Positions 46,311 to 57,077 of a stretch of DNA of 64,000 bases are shown one piece after another; within the stretch, counting starts at the first letter, position 1; each line of letters begins with the position of its first letter. The notes beneath the pieces are model-generated. The model did not search any database. It had not been told where the DNA came from and worked only from the letters and a program-made list of their open reading frames with translations. Origin of the DNA: Ceratorhiza oryzae-sativae (taxonomy: Eukaryota; Basidiomycota; Agaricomycetes; Cantharellales; Ceratobasidiaceae). The position numbers and the translations under genes were made by a program. Location: positions 1,798,001 to 1,862,000 of the forward strand of contig JARWMV010000233.1 of assembly GCA_030998015.1 (NCBI GenBank). The letters are read 5' to 3'.

Positions 46311-47695
46311 TCTTTTACCGACTCATCGTCGGTTGTTTCTACATCCTCAACCACTGCCTCGTATCCTGACATCTTAGCTGAGGGGCATTTGGCTGCAATA
46401 TGGCCCTGTCCTCCACAGTTATAGCAGGTGTTTGTCCCCTTTCCTTTTCCTGCACTATCCAGATCCATTGCGTCTGGATCCTTTGCCTTTGGGGCTGCCG
46501 GTGGATGGTTATCCTTCTTGATATCCTTGAAGGATTCTTGTACGTTGGCATTGCTGCCATCGTAGCGGATGGTTGGGACTGTGAAGCCCTTCGCATTAGG
46601 CCCAATGGCCACAATCTGACCTTTCACAGCTCTCCTGTCCTTAATTTTATATATCCGTTCCCCACTTTTGAATTTCTCTTTTTGGGAAGGGCCTTGGGGG
46701 ATAGTGGTTGGCCTACTGGACAAAGCATTGCTGCTGGGCTTGTTGCTCCCATGAGACGTTCGTTTGCTACCAAATGAAATGAGATGGCAGTCAATTTCCA
46801 GGGCTCGCTGGGTGAGTTGGGCGAAGGTTTTGGTGCGTGGGTCATAGTTTTGGGCCACCATGCTATCTGTTATGTCTGTCGATAGACCATCGTAGAACTG
46901 ATCACGCATGGCGGCATCGTTGTAGTTAAGGCCTGTGGAGTATAGGTTGAAGAGGGTGAGGTAATCCTGAACCGTCTTGGATTGTTTCAATTTCCGCCAC
47001 TTGTCACGGTTATTTTCAGTGCGGTTCAGGTCCCCATATCGGGTAGTAAATTCTTGCCAGAATAAATTGGCATCGTGAAGCCAGGGGATCGCAGTTCCAG
47101 GGTTGAGAATTTCGAATTCTTCGTACAAGTTAACCCATTCAGCGGCTGACCCTTCGAGATAAGAGGTGATGAAGGCGACCACTTGGTCAGCCGAGTGCCC
47201 ACTCATGTTTGTATTGATATATCGGGCGCATGCAATTCTGAATGAGATGGCGTCTTCCCGTCTTGTGCCATCAAATTTTTGAGGGGCGGCCATCTTAACT
47301 TTTGCGGTCGACCCTCCAGAGGGAGCAAGTGCTGTTGGTTGTGGCTGAACTGTACCAATGGGAGCTGGTACTTGAGCAGCACCTGAGCCACCCATGGAGG
47401 TGTTGATTTGCGCCTCAATGCGTGTGATAGTAGTTTGGAGAATGGCTAACATTCCCACTAGGTTGTTGACATTGGTGGCTAGTCCGGCCACGTCCGCATC
47501 TATTTTCATCTGATTTGTGGTAAGTTGGGCCTCGAGTGAATCTGTGTAGGTTTTATTATTGTGTTCGACGTCCCCAATATCATTTTGGAGGTTATTGGTT
47601 CACTCTCGAAGTTCATCCATAGATCGAAGCATATAGATGACCTTATCTTCATCTGACATATTCGCCCAAGCAGGGGCAGGAGGTTGAGACGCCAT
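46307..47695 (-). CDS. gag: Gag with CCHC zinc knuckle, one internal stop
   Basis: From ATG at 47695 the frame gives MASQPPAPAWANMSDEDKV, hits TGA at 47602-47600 (codon 32), then runs open for 400 codons from the downstream MKIDADV (47509) to 46307. The body holds a coiled-coil-like start, a capsid-type region (SAAEWVNLYEEFE, WRKLKQSKTVQDYLTLF, MRDQFYDGLS) and the nucleocapsid knuckle CYNCGGQGHIAAKC (C-x2-C-x4-H-x4-C). An acidic tail follows. The stop fits CGA to TGA, a CpG transition. The element might restart at 47509 and still make most of Gag. Gag packages the RNA and forms particles in the cytoplasm. Confidence 0.9.
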
Positions 47696-47718
47696 ATCAG
47701 AGAAGATTTGATAAGATT

Positions 47719-48720
47719 TTAAAGGCGACGGAGACAGTAAGGAAGTACAGGGAATCGGGAATTGTTTTGGTAATATAGGATTTCTTTTCCCTGCACAAGT
47801 CTATAAATTTCAAAGCTTCTGACCCCCGCAAACCTTAGCCAGGTATCGTCCAAGTCCCAACTTTTGGTGTCTTGGCAACGGTATGGGCACTCCACTCTCT
47901 TTAACTTAGTTTGATCCCGCAGGAGTGTTTCCTTGGGGAAAATTGGTTTGGGCTGCCGGAAGGGGTGTTTCTTCCTGAATTGGCAAGCCCGTGCCACTTA
48001 GAAAGGTGGGGTGAGGAAGGTCTGACGGTGTTGAGAAGACGGGGAAGGCGTACTTGTGGGGTTCAAGTGTTTCTCGGACTATAGCTTCTAGTCTGAGGTG
48101 GTCTTGGAGGAGGGATAGGTAGTCCTCCTGGTGTTTGCGCAACTGCTCGGTTAAATATGCGCAACGGGCCTCGGCTTCGTGAAGTTTTTCACGGGTTTCT
48201 TCGTACTTGTTTCAGTAGTAACGGTACCTGTCTTGGAAGTTTTCGATAGTGTTTAACAGGTGACGAAGAAGCTGTTGACCGAGGTTCTCCAGCTTATAGC
48301 TGGTTGCGGGGAATGGTGTAGTAATAAAGGAATTTGTCCTTCTTAGGACAGTAAGGGCAGCGCATGGGGAAGGTGGCTCCGTTTGCCCGATGGCAAATTT
48401 TGCACTCAGGGGCACCTGGCTCGGTGACGAAGGCTTGTTGGGCATGTCCGACTTTCTGGGGGCGGACTTTGACAATTATTACTCAGTTGAAATCAATGTG
48501 TCCGGCTTCTTCAAGGATACTTTCGACCGAGTTGAGGGTGAAGCAGTGGATTGATAGGTGTCCGAACCACCCACACAGATGGCAGCGCTGATCTTCTGTA
48601 AAAGGTTGTGCCACTTGAGAGCCGTGCGTTCCGTCAGAGACGTACTCGAGCAAGAGCAAGATAAAAGGAAAAGAAATAGACCCTTTCCCAAGTCTATTGG
48701 AATAGGAAGGTGACCTCCGT
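47719..48720 (-). pseudogene. Leader region of the chromovirus with remains of an extra open frame
   Basis: Between the 5' LTR and gag lie about 1.29 kb, unusually long. On the sense strand one frame carries a zinc knuckle, CHLCGWFGHLSIHC (C-x2-C-x4-H-x4-C), then a TGA at 48485-48483, then CKICHRANGATFPMRCPYC, a second Cys-rich motif. In the next frame follow KLENLGQQLLRHLLNTI, a TGA at 48214-48212, a helical heptad-like stretch (KLHEAEARCAYLTEQLRK) and a Pro-rich tail ending at 47906. Both TGAs could derive from CGA. This could be a decayed accessory protein or a captured gene piece. No start codon is visible. A chance open frame is less likely given the paired Cys motifs. Confidence 0.5.
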
Positions 48721-48967
48721 TGCTCAGCTACTTAAGGGCAATGAGCGACCCCACCTCTTGTTGACGAAAGAGATTAGAGAACCGAAGCTTGTTACGACGT
48801 GTGAGGGACCCGACTATGCAAGGTTTCACAGAGGCGCGTATAGGGCAACGATATCTCGTGGCTGTGGATAGGTGGAGTAGGATTGAGGAAGGCAACAAGG
48901 AGTTATCTTGAGACGACGCCGACGGCGTTCCAGAACGTATCCCAGACGACACTGAGACTTACGATTG

Positions 48968-48982
48968 TCAAGAACTTGACCT
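48968..48982 (-). promoter_or_regulatory. Primer-binding site, probably self-priming
   Basis: The sense strand reads AGGTCAAGTTCTTGA, two bases after the 5' LTR end. It is exactly complementary over 15 bases to TCAAGAACTTGACCT in the LTR (plus coordinates 49054-49068). That LTR segment lies about 33 bases after the TATATAAA box, where transcription should start. This is the arrangement of Tf1-type self-priming elements. I do not see an obvious match to a tRNA 3' end, which would be expected to begin TGG. Confidence 0.65.
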
Positions 48983-48984
48983 GA

Positions 48985-49362
48985 TGTCGACGACGACAAG
49001 TCAGGCGACGAGGAAAATAGTAAGAAAAAGCAAAAGAACTTGTATTCGACGAGAGGTCAAGTTCTTGAGGAGTCCTCTGCAAACTTGACCTGGTTTATAT
49101 ACATAGTACGAGCCACATCATAACAAACAAGTCTGTACAGTGAGTCACAACAGATAAGAGATAGAAGCAGTAGAAGCGACTGCGGAACTGCGGAATTTCA
49201 CATTGGAGTTGAAATACATCTCGGTTACCGGTCCGGAACATTCCCTGAGTCACATGACACAGATATACCATAAAAGGCAAGTATGTTTTGAAGATGATCT
49301 CATAAAATGTAGTAAATTGAGAAAATATTATAGAGTGGATATATGCGTGTCAGTTCGTGACA
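48985..49362 (-). repeat. 5' LTR of the chromovirus
   Basis: 378 bases. It differs from the other LTR at only four sites (49081, 49149, 49178, 49184). Each is CG in one copy and CA in the other. TATATAAA lies at 49094-49101 on the minus strand. Confidence 0.95.
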
Positions 49363-49367
49363 TCTGG

Positions 49368-50094
49368 TGTGCTCTAAAACAGTAATTTAACATAATTTTC
49401 CAACTATGTGCAACTATTCAGCTAGAATGTCACCACAACTCATGCACAGATACCAGTTCATGGCAATCCAACCCATGTGTTGGAAAGATACAATGCTAGT
49501 AGGGGGTTTTTGAGGTCCAGGAACATGCCTAGCTTTTTTTTTTGGTCTCAAAATGCAGTCTTTGGGCTGAGATAGGACCTGGACACTTGTAACAATATTT
49601 TTTGAGCATTTATCTTGTGCAATCTATGTATAGATGAATTTTCTGAACAAAATCAAAGACATATTCAGGATCCCATGAATTTTGCGCATTTTATGAGCTA
49701 CTAACGAAGCGGATGTGGTGGGATTTATGGTAACTGAGATATTGGCCTTGAGACTCAAAAACATAAAACCACCTGTGATTCAACAGATTTAATTCTTTAT
49801 GAGACATGCTATATACCATTCAAAACCCCTCAGTCATGTGCATCTAATGAGATGTTACACAACTGAATGTGACAAGATTTGAACCAAATCAGTTGCAGGA
49901 GCCCCGGAATTCTGGCAAGCTCCTGCACCTGCCAGAATTCCATACAGAGTCTGGCTCCTGGCCTCCCAGAGCTGGAGCTGGAGCTGGAATCAAGAAAAAT
50001 GCAAGGAGTCCACCTGCAGGAGGCAGACTCCTGCAAAATTCTGGCACAGCATCCCTACCTCACCACAGTTTACTATAGGTGACAAAAGGGGGGG
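49368..50094. other. CpG-poor relic sequence right of the chromovirus
   Basis: Continues the sequence interrupted by the insertion. At 49905-50070 there is a CTGCA/GGAATTCTGGC-rich segment resembling 41550-41640, probably the same repeat family. No gene is present. Confidence 0.5.
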
Positions 50095-50527
50095 TGTCAC
50101 AACCTGACATGCATATATTCACCATATAATATTTTCTCAAATTATTACAATTTTTAGGAACATTTTCAAAACACACTTTCCTTTTATGGGACAACTGTAT
50201 CATGTGACTCATGGAATGTTCCAGACTGCTTACCAAGATGTATTTCAACTTTGATGTGAAATTCTGCAGCTCTGCAGCAGCTTCTATCACTTAGTGATAT
50301 GACTTGTAGAATAGTTGTGTTTGTTTTGATGTGGCTTGAAGATTGTATATAAACCAGGTCAAGTTCAATGAGGTCTCCTCATGAACTTGACCTCCTTGTC
50401 AATACAAGTCTTGTTCTCTTTCTGCCCACTATCTTGTGATGTGTTGTCATCACTGCCAAGTTGCTCCTGGGCTCTGCCCTTGTGGTCTAAGGTGTCCATG
50501 CTGTCACCTGGCTTGTCACTGCTGACA
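50095..50527 (+). repeat. Older solo LTR of the same chromovirus family
   Basis: Sense orientation on the plus strand. It starts TGTCACAACCTGACATGC and ends GCTGACA, with G-run flanks on both sides that allow a GGGGG target duplication (50090-50094, 50528-50532). It tracks the intact LTR closely (CTTTTATGG, CATGTGACTCA, GGAATGTTCC, GATGTATTTCAACT, TATATAAACCAGGTCAAG, GAACTTGACCT) but nearly every CG of the intact LTR is TG or CA here. It is 55 bases longer, mostly near the 3' end. No internal region accompanies it. Confidence 0.85.
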
Positions 50528-50532
50528 GGGGG

Positions 50533-51584
50533 GGACAGCAATTCTTGCAACTGGTTTATACACAGTTATTTATGTTATTTACAATAATAATTTTGGGATG
50601 TTTTTTGTGATGAATTCAAGTTATCATAAGTGATCCTGATCTTTTCAAGCAGTTTGTACTCTACCCAGAACACCCATGCATTGCCAATCCAAGGATGACC
50701 CACACCCTATGAGATTTTGGGATGAACTACACCATGGAGATGATTGGTGGTGGGTGCAGGTACATATATTTGTTTGAAAGCCTTCAAATTGCTCATCATG
50801 TCAATAGGACTCTACTCCTTCAGACCACTGTATCTTATTCTTAAACCTTTACTTGATGAGACCAATGTCACTGTCATTGGTGGCATCAAGGTATGGCCAG
50901 TGTATTTGTGGGTTGGAAATCTCCCTGGAGCAACTTGTAACCAGAGAAAGAAGAAAGGCAATGCTATACTGACAGGATATCTCTGAGAGGTACATATTCT
51001 GGTGACAATTGCTATATTTTCAACACTTTGCTCATGGGTTGCTTTCAGGCAAAATCCAGAGATAACACTCCTAGCAAGACAGATCTTGCTGAGTTGCAAG
51101 TGCTGGTATACCATGATGTGCTTGCAATAATATTGGAAGCATTGAAAGCAGTGTCACAAGATGGAACAGCAATGCATTGTGGGGACTGAATTGTTCAAAT
51201 ATTCCACCTTACCATTGGTGTTATATTGGCAGATTATAAGGGGCTGTTAGTTTACTCTTTGAGTGCTCTTTAAATATGTGTTGATTTTTTGTTGCAGATG
51301 TTAGATTGTTTGCATATTGGGTAGCAAGAGTGGATTTCCTTGCCCTATGTGGCTTATTCTGCATTTAGGCAGCATGATTTAACTGGGGTGTGGGTGCTTC
51401 AGACTGTTCAAGGGAGTAAGGAGATTGTCAATAGGTCAATACAGTCAGTTACTCAAAAAAACCGAGGAAAAATCTTACATGAGGAGTCGCTGAGAGGCAT
51501 GAATGTGAGAATAAAAACTCCAACTAAAAAGTGATTTGCCTAAACACATGATTGTAGAACACATTCCACACTGCAATTCCTCCA
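50533..51584. other. CpG-poor relic sequence
   Basis: No open frame with a motif. Composition returns to normal at about 51590, where the Plavaka relic begins. Confidence 0.45.
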
Positions 51585-53163
51585 TTTTTTTCAGTATACC
51601 AGGCCATTGCAGCTGACCCGCTTCATCAAATCGAGCAGGGTGTATTTGGCAAGCATATTTGGCTTTGGATCCAAGATAACCTTTCAAAGAAGGCTTCAAC
51701 TGTACTGGATACTCGGTATGTGCCCCATAGCGCTGAATACATGCTGAAAAACATGGCTGTAGCTTTAGGAACATCCCATGCTATCCAGACCTCAAGCACT
51801 TCCCAAACGGGGTCACAATGCTAAAAACCGTCACTGGCGCTGAGCACGCAGTGATACTAAGGGTGCGTCATACTACATAGCAATATGATTCATAATGATT
51901 CATCTATCTCACTAGATTCTTGCACCACTGGCCGAAGATCTGTTGCCTTCCTCGTCTTGCAAGGCCACACTGACCGTTCTTCAATCGCTAGCCAAGATTC
52001 ACATGTTCTCAAAATTTACAACTCACACCAAGCTCACACTAGAAGAATTGGAACTTGAGGTTATGGTTTTTGGGAATGCATATACCGTATGAATTATATT
52101 TGCTTCTCTCTTCCCATATTCGCCAGGTTTACTACACATTCACGGAAACTTGCAATTACTCAGGATACTCTCAGCATTGAATATCCTAAGCTCCACTCCC
52201 TGCTGCATTTCGTCGACATCCTGCGCCGAAAGGGTACATCAGACAACTTTCATACAGGGTTAGGAGAAGCTTTAAATCCACAAAGTAAATTAGATTATAA
52301 GCATACAAATCACCAAGAGGGGTTTGAGTTGCAAGTTGGTCACATCAGTTTCAAAGTTCTCCGTCTACTTACATCTATGCAGACGCTTCGAACGTATCAG
52401 GAGCGAGAGTTCTTGATTCGAATTCGTGCTCGTATTCATCAACAAAACTCCTCAAGCGACCACGAGACCTCACAAACACTCGATGTTGAGGATTCACCTG
52501 CTCGAATCGAGTTTGGTCGACACCCAGTCAAAATGCTAACGTCGACTTTTGCTCGAGAGATTATTGGATCAGATCCAGAGGCAAAGCACTTTGTGCGCGA
52601 TCTACGCACGTTCTTGTATCAGGAGGTTGACGGTTTTGGGACAGCTTTCCATTTCCGAGCGCGAGCACTCCCTCACCTTGACGGAACAGTCGTGAGTCGT
52701 ATATTTAACATATTTTATCTATAGCGGCACTTGAAGAATCTACAATCCCCAGGTTCTTATCCATAAAGTTCTTTGGATAGGTTATGTGTCCTTACTCGAT
52801 TCACGCAGTGACTTGGATGTGGCCAGGATTACCGAATCTTGGCGTCGAAAAGGTCCCCGAAAGGACTTCTTTCTATATGACGACAAGCATGGGCTATCGG
52901 TGGCTCATTTAATTGCATTTTTCACACTCAGGATACTAGGTAAACTAATTCCCATCGCATATATTCGCCCTCTACGTATATTGCCACGGAGCAGAGCGAC
53001 TGGCTATGTGGAGCTGAAGGACGAACACAATCGCAACTTTATATTTACTGATTCAATCATCCGCTCGTACGTTGCATTCTCGCCAAGGCCACAGGCTAAC
53101 ACGCTTGTACTGCATGATATGGAGGGCTCAGACATGTATTTACGCTTGATGGATGAAAACTAA
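51585..53163 (+). pseudogene. Plavaka/KDZ-type transposase, C-terminal portion
   Basis: Spliced pieces read in order: ADPLHQIEQGVFGKHIW, an intron, FRNIPCYPDLKHFPNGVT, AEHAVILRILAPLAEDLLP, FTTHTKLTLEELE, then YPKLHSLLHFVDILRRKGTS, NFHTGLGEALNPQSKLDYKH and KVLWIGYVSLLDS, ending at 53163. The D-x-LHQ-x-x-x-GVF motif and the K-x-H-x-x-x-H segment are typical of Plavaka elements, a KDZ/CACTA-related family abundant in Agaricomycetes. The N-terminal half is absent; the left side runs into the CpG-poor repeat. CpGs are still present, so it decayed less or later than its neighbours. It is probably non-functional. Confidence 0.7.
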
Positions 53164-53478
53164 TGAGATCATGTCAATAACGATTAGGATGTACTTAACG
53201 AAAGTATTTATCAGCGGAGCCATATGCATTCAATTACCTCCATGGGGATGGTAGCCAGCTAGGTTTGACTTTCCGTGCTAACGACAATCTTACAGCTGGT
53301 TCCAGCCAGTTGCCGAGGAGCTGAAATCTACTACATACCAAAATCGGTTGCAACCGTCGGTACTTTTTCCTGACGTGCACAGCCCTGATCAGCCTACGTA
53401 TCCAGGATCGTCCTCGTCGTTCAGTCTACGACACCAGTCCTCAGATCCCGGAATACTCAAAGCACCCACCCATTCATT
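53164..53478. other. Upstream region of the NLR-like gene
   Basis: Short spacer between the Plavaka relic and the start codon at 53479. It contains no recognisable feature. Confidence 0.4.
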
Positions 53479-56400
53479 ATGTCAAATATCAAAGTGCGCA
53501 AGCCCGGCTTACGCATCCTTGTGCTAGGTAAGGACAACACATAGTTTGGGGTGCACCCGCTGAAAGTGGTATCTGCAGAGGGCGCTGGAGCAAGAGGCTT
53601 GTCGCAACTGAAGGTTCTTACTGAGATAATGAATAGAGTACAGGAGCAAGAGGAGCTGAATGATGTACCTCGCGTACATGAATGGTTTGAGTTCATAGCG
53701 GGAGTTGACACTGCTGCGTCAGTAGAGCTTTGAATACTCGAACGTGATGGACAGCCATTGATATATCGAAGATTGATTGCAGTACTGGTCGGACGGTTGC
53801 GTATGTCCGTCGAGGATGCCACAAACTACTTCAGGAGACTGGGCAGCGAAGTTTACGCGCACAAGGCGCCTATCGGGATCGAATCGACCCAGCACAAGAC
53901 CTCCAGGCTCGTCCGTACACTCAAGGATATGATGCAGCGGGCTGCGGGCAACGACAATGAGCCGATGCTAGATACACAGTCGAATAACAGACCAAGAACG
54001 TACGAGCTTATGATGCGGATACATGATTTAGAGGATGTTAACCAACCTCAATCAAAATTGTAGCCTCATCTTTGCGATGTCACAGCACAACATGAATGCT
54101 GGGACTCCCAAAATCTTTCGCTCTTATCAAGCAGCAGTCGACCAGATGCCTGACTGTGCCATATGGCAAGCAGTGGCAGCGTCAATGGCTCATCCAGTCC
54201 ACTTCAAGCCCATCCCCATTGGCGGGCCTCCGCTGAACGAATACTTCGTTGCTGGATCGGTGGGGTGCAGCAACCCTACTGCGTATGTGCTGGAGGAAGT
54301 CCGACGGGTGTATCCGGATCAACACGTGGCATGCATCGTCGTTATCGGGGCGGGACATCCAAGGACGATACAGATATTGGATCCTGGCCGCCTCGAACGA
54401 ATCCTCAAATCTTCCAGTGCCAACCTGGTTGGGATCGACCTGGCTATAGACGCGGAGAGAGTGGCACGGGACATGAGCAAGCGATTCCTTATGACTAGAG
54501 ACTTCTACTTCAGGCTCAGCGTAGATCAAGGCATGCAAGAGATAGGGTACGATGGCTGGGGACAGGAAAGCAAGATGATAGCGCATACGCGTGCGTATAT
54601 GCGCAAGCTGGAAGTGAACGTGAGCATCAACCGCATCGTAGAGGCGATGCGGTCGGTGGGCGCCACTTTTCCGACAGCGTACATAGGTGTGTTCATTGGT
54701 CCGTCCGTAGACGATTTTGCTGGTGAGTTATACTGACACGTGATGCAATGCGCAGACGGAGAGATGCGGTCGAGCACAACCCTACATGTTGGAGGATTAA
54801 AAATGTGTCCCGCTCCTACACCCGTGTTCACTGGGCGCCAAGATGTGGTTGACAGGATCGTGGAATGCATATCCCATGGAGGCACCGAACGCCGCGTGTT
54901 TATTCTCTTTGGACTCGGTGGTGCTGGTAAGACCCAGCTCGCACTCAAGACGGTGGAACAAACAAGAGATACATGGACAGACGTGATCTTCGTCGACGCC
55001 ACGTCTCACGAGACTGCCACAGCCGCGCTGACTGGATTCGCAAAGGAGAAAGGCATCGGCGACTCTCACGAGAGTGCATTGAGGTGGCTAGGCAGCCGGA
55101 AAGAGAAATGGCTGATGGTGATTGATAACGCCGACAACCCAAACGTCACTATTAGGAACTACTTTCCAAGCAGCAATACAGGCAGCATCCTGATCACTAC
55201 CCGTATTGAACAGTACGTTATGCTGGCACAAGGTGACGAGCCATATTTTCAGGTGTCTGGGATGAGGTCGGAAGAAGCAATGGCGCTGCTGATGAAGACG
55301 GCACAACTGAAAGATATCGAACTGTCAGAAGACGAACGTAGCGCGGCTACACAGCTGTTAGAGGTAGGCTTACCTAGATTGATGTCGTACTAAAGCTCAC
55401 CTGTTTCCCGCACAGGGGCTTGGCTACCTTGCCCTTGCTATAGTCCAGGCAGGCGCATACATTCTATGCTCTAAGTGCAGGATATCTGAGTATTTGGACA
55501 TGTTTATGAAACATCACCGGCTCACGTTGGGAAAATCAAACAGGCTACCGATCAGAATAGATGACTATCAGAAGAGCGTGTACACGACCTGGCATTTGAG
55601 CTATATGCTAGTCAGTAACAACGCTCAGCGGCTACTTCAACTTATGGCGTTCATGCATCACAATGGCATTGTCGAAGACATTTTTCGACAGGCAACGGCT
55701 CAACTACAGGTCTACCAACCCGCGATTCCTGAGACCGAAACCGAGGTCAGGATACGACACCATGTCACCAAGTGCCTCAGACTATACACCAACTCCACAG
55801 GCACCTGGGACTCGAGTTTGTTCCAGGATACTATGACCGAGCTTCTGTCTTACTCGCTCATCAGCTATGATCGAGTAAATGGCGCATACAGCCTGCATGT
55901 ACTTGTACACGACTGGGCCGGCACTGTGGTCGCACATCCTATCGACTTGGCAGTAGAACATACTGCACTACTACTCGCTTTGTCCATCGATTATGAAGAC
56001 ACCCTGGAAAGTCTGGCGTACAAGCGGATGGCGGAGGTGCATGTGACCAGACTGCTGGAGCGACAGCCAAAGCCAAGCGCAAACAACGCAATCCGGTTTG
56101 GTCATGTGTACTATCATGCTGGAAGGTGGAAGCTATATGAAGAGATGGAGAAGATTGTAGTCGATAGTAGGCTGGAAACACTGGGGGGCTACCATATCCT
56201 CACACTCGGCAGTATTAACAACCTTGCGCTTGCGTACCAAAAACAGGGCAGGTACAAGGAGGCGGCAAAGCTCCAGGAACAGGTGGTAAAAGCCATGAAT
56301 CGATTGTCAGGGGGAGGGCATTCGAAGACACTCACAGCAATGCAGAACCTTGCACGAACATACTATGAACTTGGTCGATACAGCGATGCAGAGTCACTAC

Positions 56401-57077
56401 AGCTACAAACTATGCAAATATCCACACAAGCTCACGGAGACTGTTATTTCAATACACTCTTCAGTATGCACGAGCTAGCTATCACGTACAAGGCACTGGG
56501 TCGGTACGGCGAAGCAGAGGAAATGTTGACGCGGGTGGTGGACGCATCGAAGCGAGTGCGAGGCGACGAGCATCCTTATACCCTTAGTTCAATGCACGCC
56601 CTCGCGTCTGCATACCGCTACCAGGGTCGATATGACGAGGCAGAATCGCTCCAGATGCATGTGCTGGAAGTACGAAAACGCAGGCTCGGGGACGATCATC
56701 CCGAGACGCTGGCAGTTAGGAACGGATTGGCATCCATCTACTACGTCCGGGGTCGATACGCGGAGGCTGAGGTGCTGCAATCGGAGGTGTTGGATGCTAG
56801 AATGCGAGCATATGGAGCAGAGCATCCAGACACACTAACGAGTATGAACAACCTCGCAAATACGTACTACTCCCAAGGTCGATACGATCATGCGGAAGAG
56901 CTGGGCAAGCAAGCTGTATATGGAAGGAAGCGTACACTCGGGATCAGTCATCCGCACACTCTGCAAGCAATGCGCGATCTACTGTTGATTTACGAATCGA
57001 TTGGAGAGAGCCGTCGAAATGAATACCGGGTGCTAGAAAAACAGATAAACGAGCAGAATTCGAACGAAGCCCAATAA
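53479..57077 (+). CDS. Fungal NLR-like protein: degenerate patatin - NB-ARC - TPR, 1102 aa
   Basis: Six exons (53479-53527, 53579-53717, 53772-53999, 54064-54686, 54756-55363, 55416-57077) sum to 3309 bases with every join in frame. Residues about 8-345 are patatin-like (KPGLRILVL, RGLSQLKVLTEIMNRV, FAMSQHNMNAGTPKIFRSY), but the active site is gone. The oxyanion loop reads EGAGARG instead of DGGGxRG. The nucleophile elbow reads GVDTA instead of GxSxG, and the catalytic Asp site reads AGS where DGG/DGA is usual. The NB-ARC is intact: P-loop LFGLGGAGKTQLA, Walker B WLMVIDNAD, GSILITTR, GLGYLALAI. The C-terminus has six complete 42-residue TPRs of the kinesin-light-chain type plus a partial one (GRYxEAExL; GDxHPxTL). 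Known relatives are STAND receptors in fungal immunity and allorecognition. This copy is probably a sensor whose effector domain no longer acts as a lipase. Confidence 0.9.

Larger units (their letters stand above)
42415..49362 (-). mobile_element. Ty3/gypsy LTR retrotransposon with chromodomain (chromovirus), nearly intact
   Basis: A 6948-base element on the minus strand. It has two 378-base LTRs (TG...CA ends), a 5-base target duplication TCTGG at 42410-42414 and 49363-49367, and a polypurine tract next to the 3' LTR. A primer-binding site lies next to the 5' LTR. Coding regions are gag with a CCHC knuckle and pol in the order protease, RT, RNase H, integrase, chromodomain. LTR identity is about 99 percent (4 of 378 differ), so insertion is recent. 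pol is open over 1176 codons; gag has one internal TGA. It sits inside the CpG-depleted island but itself still holds many CpGs. Confidence 0.95.
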
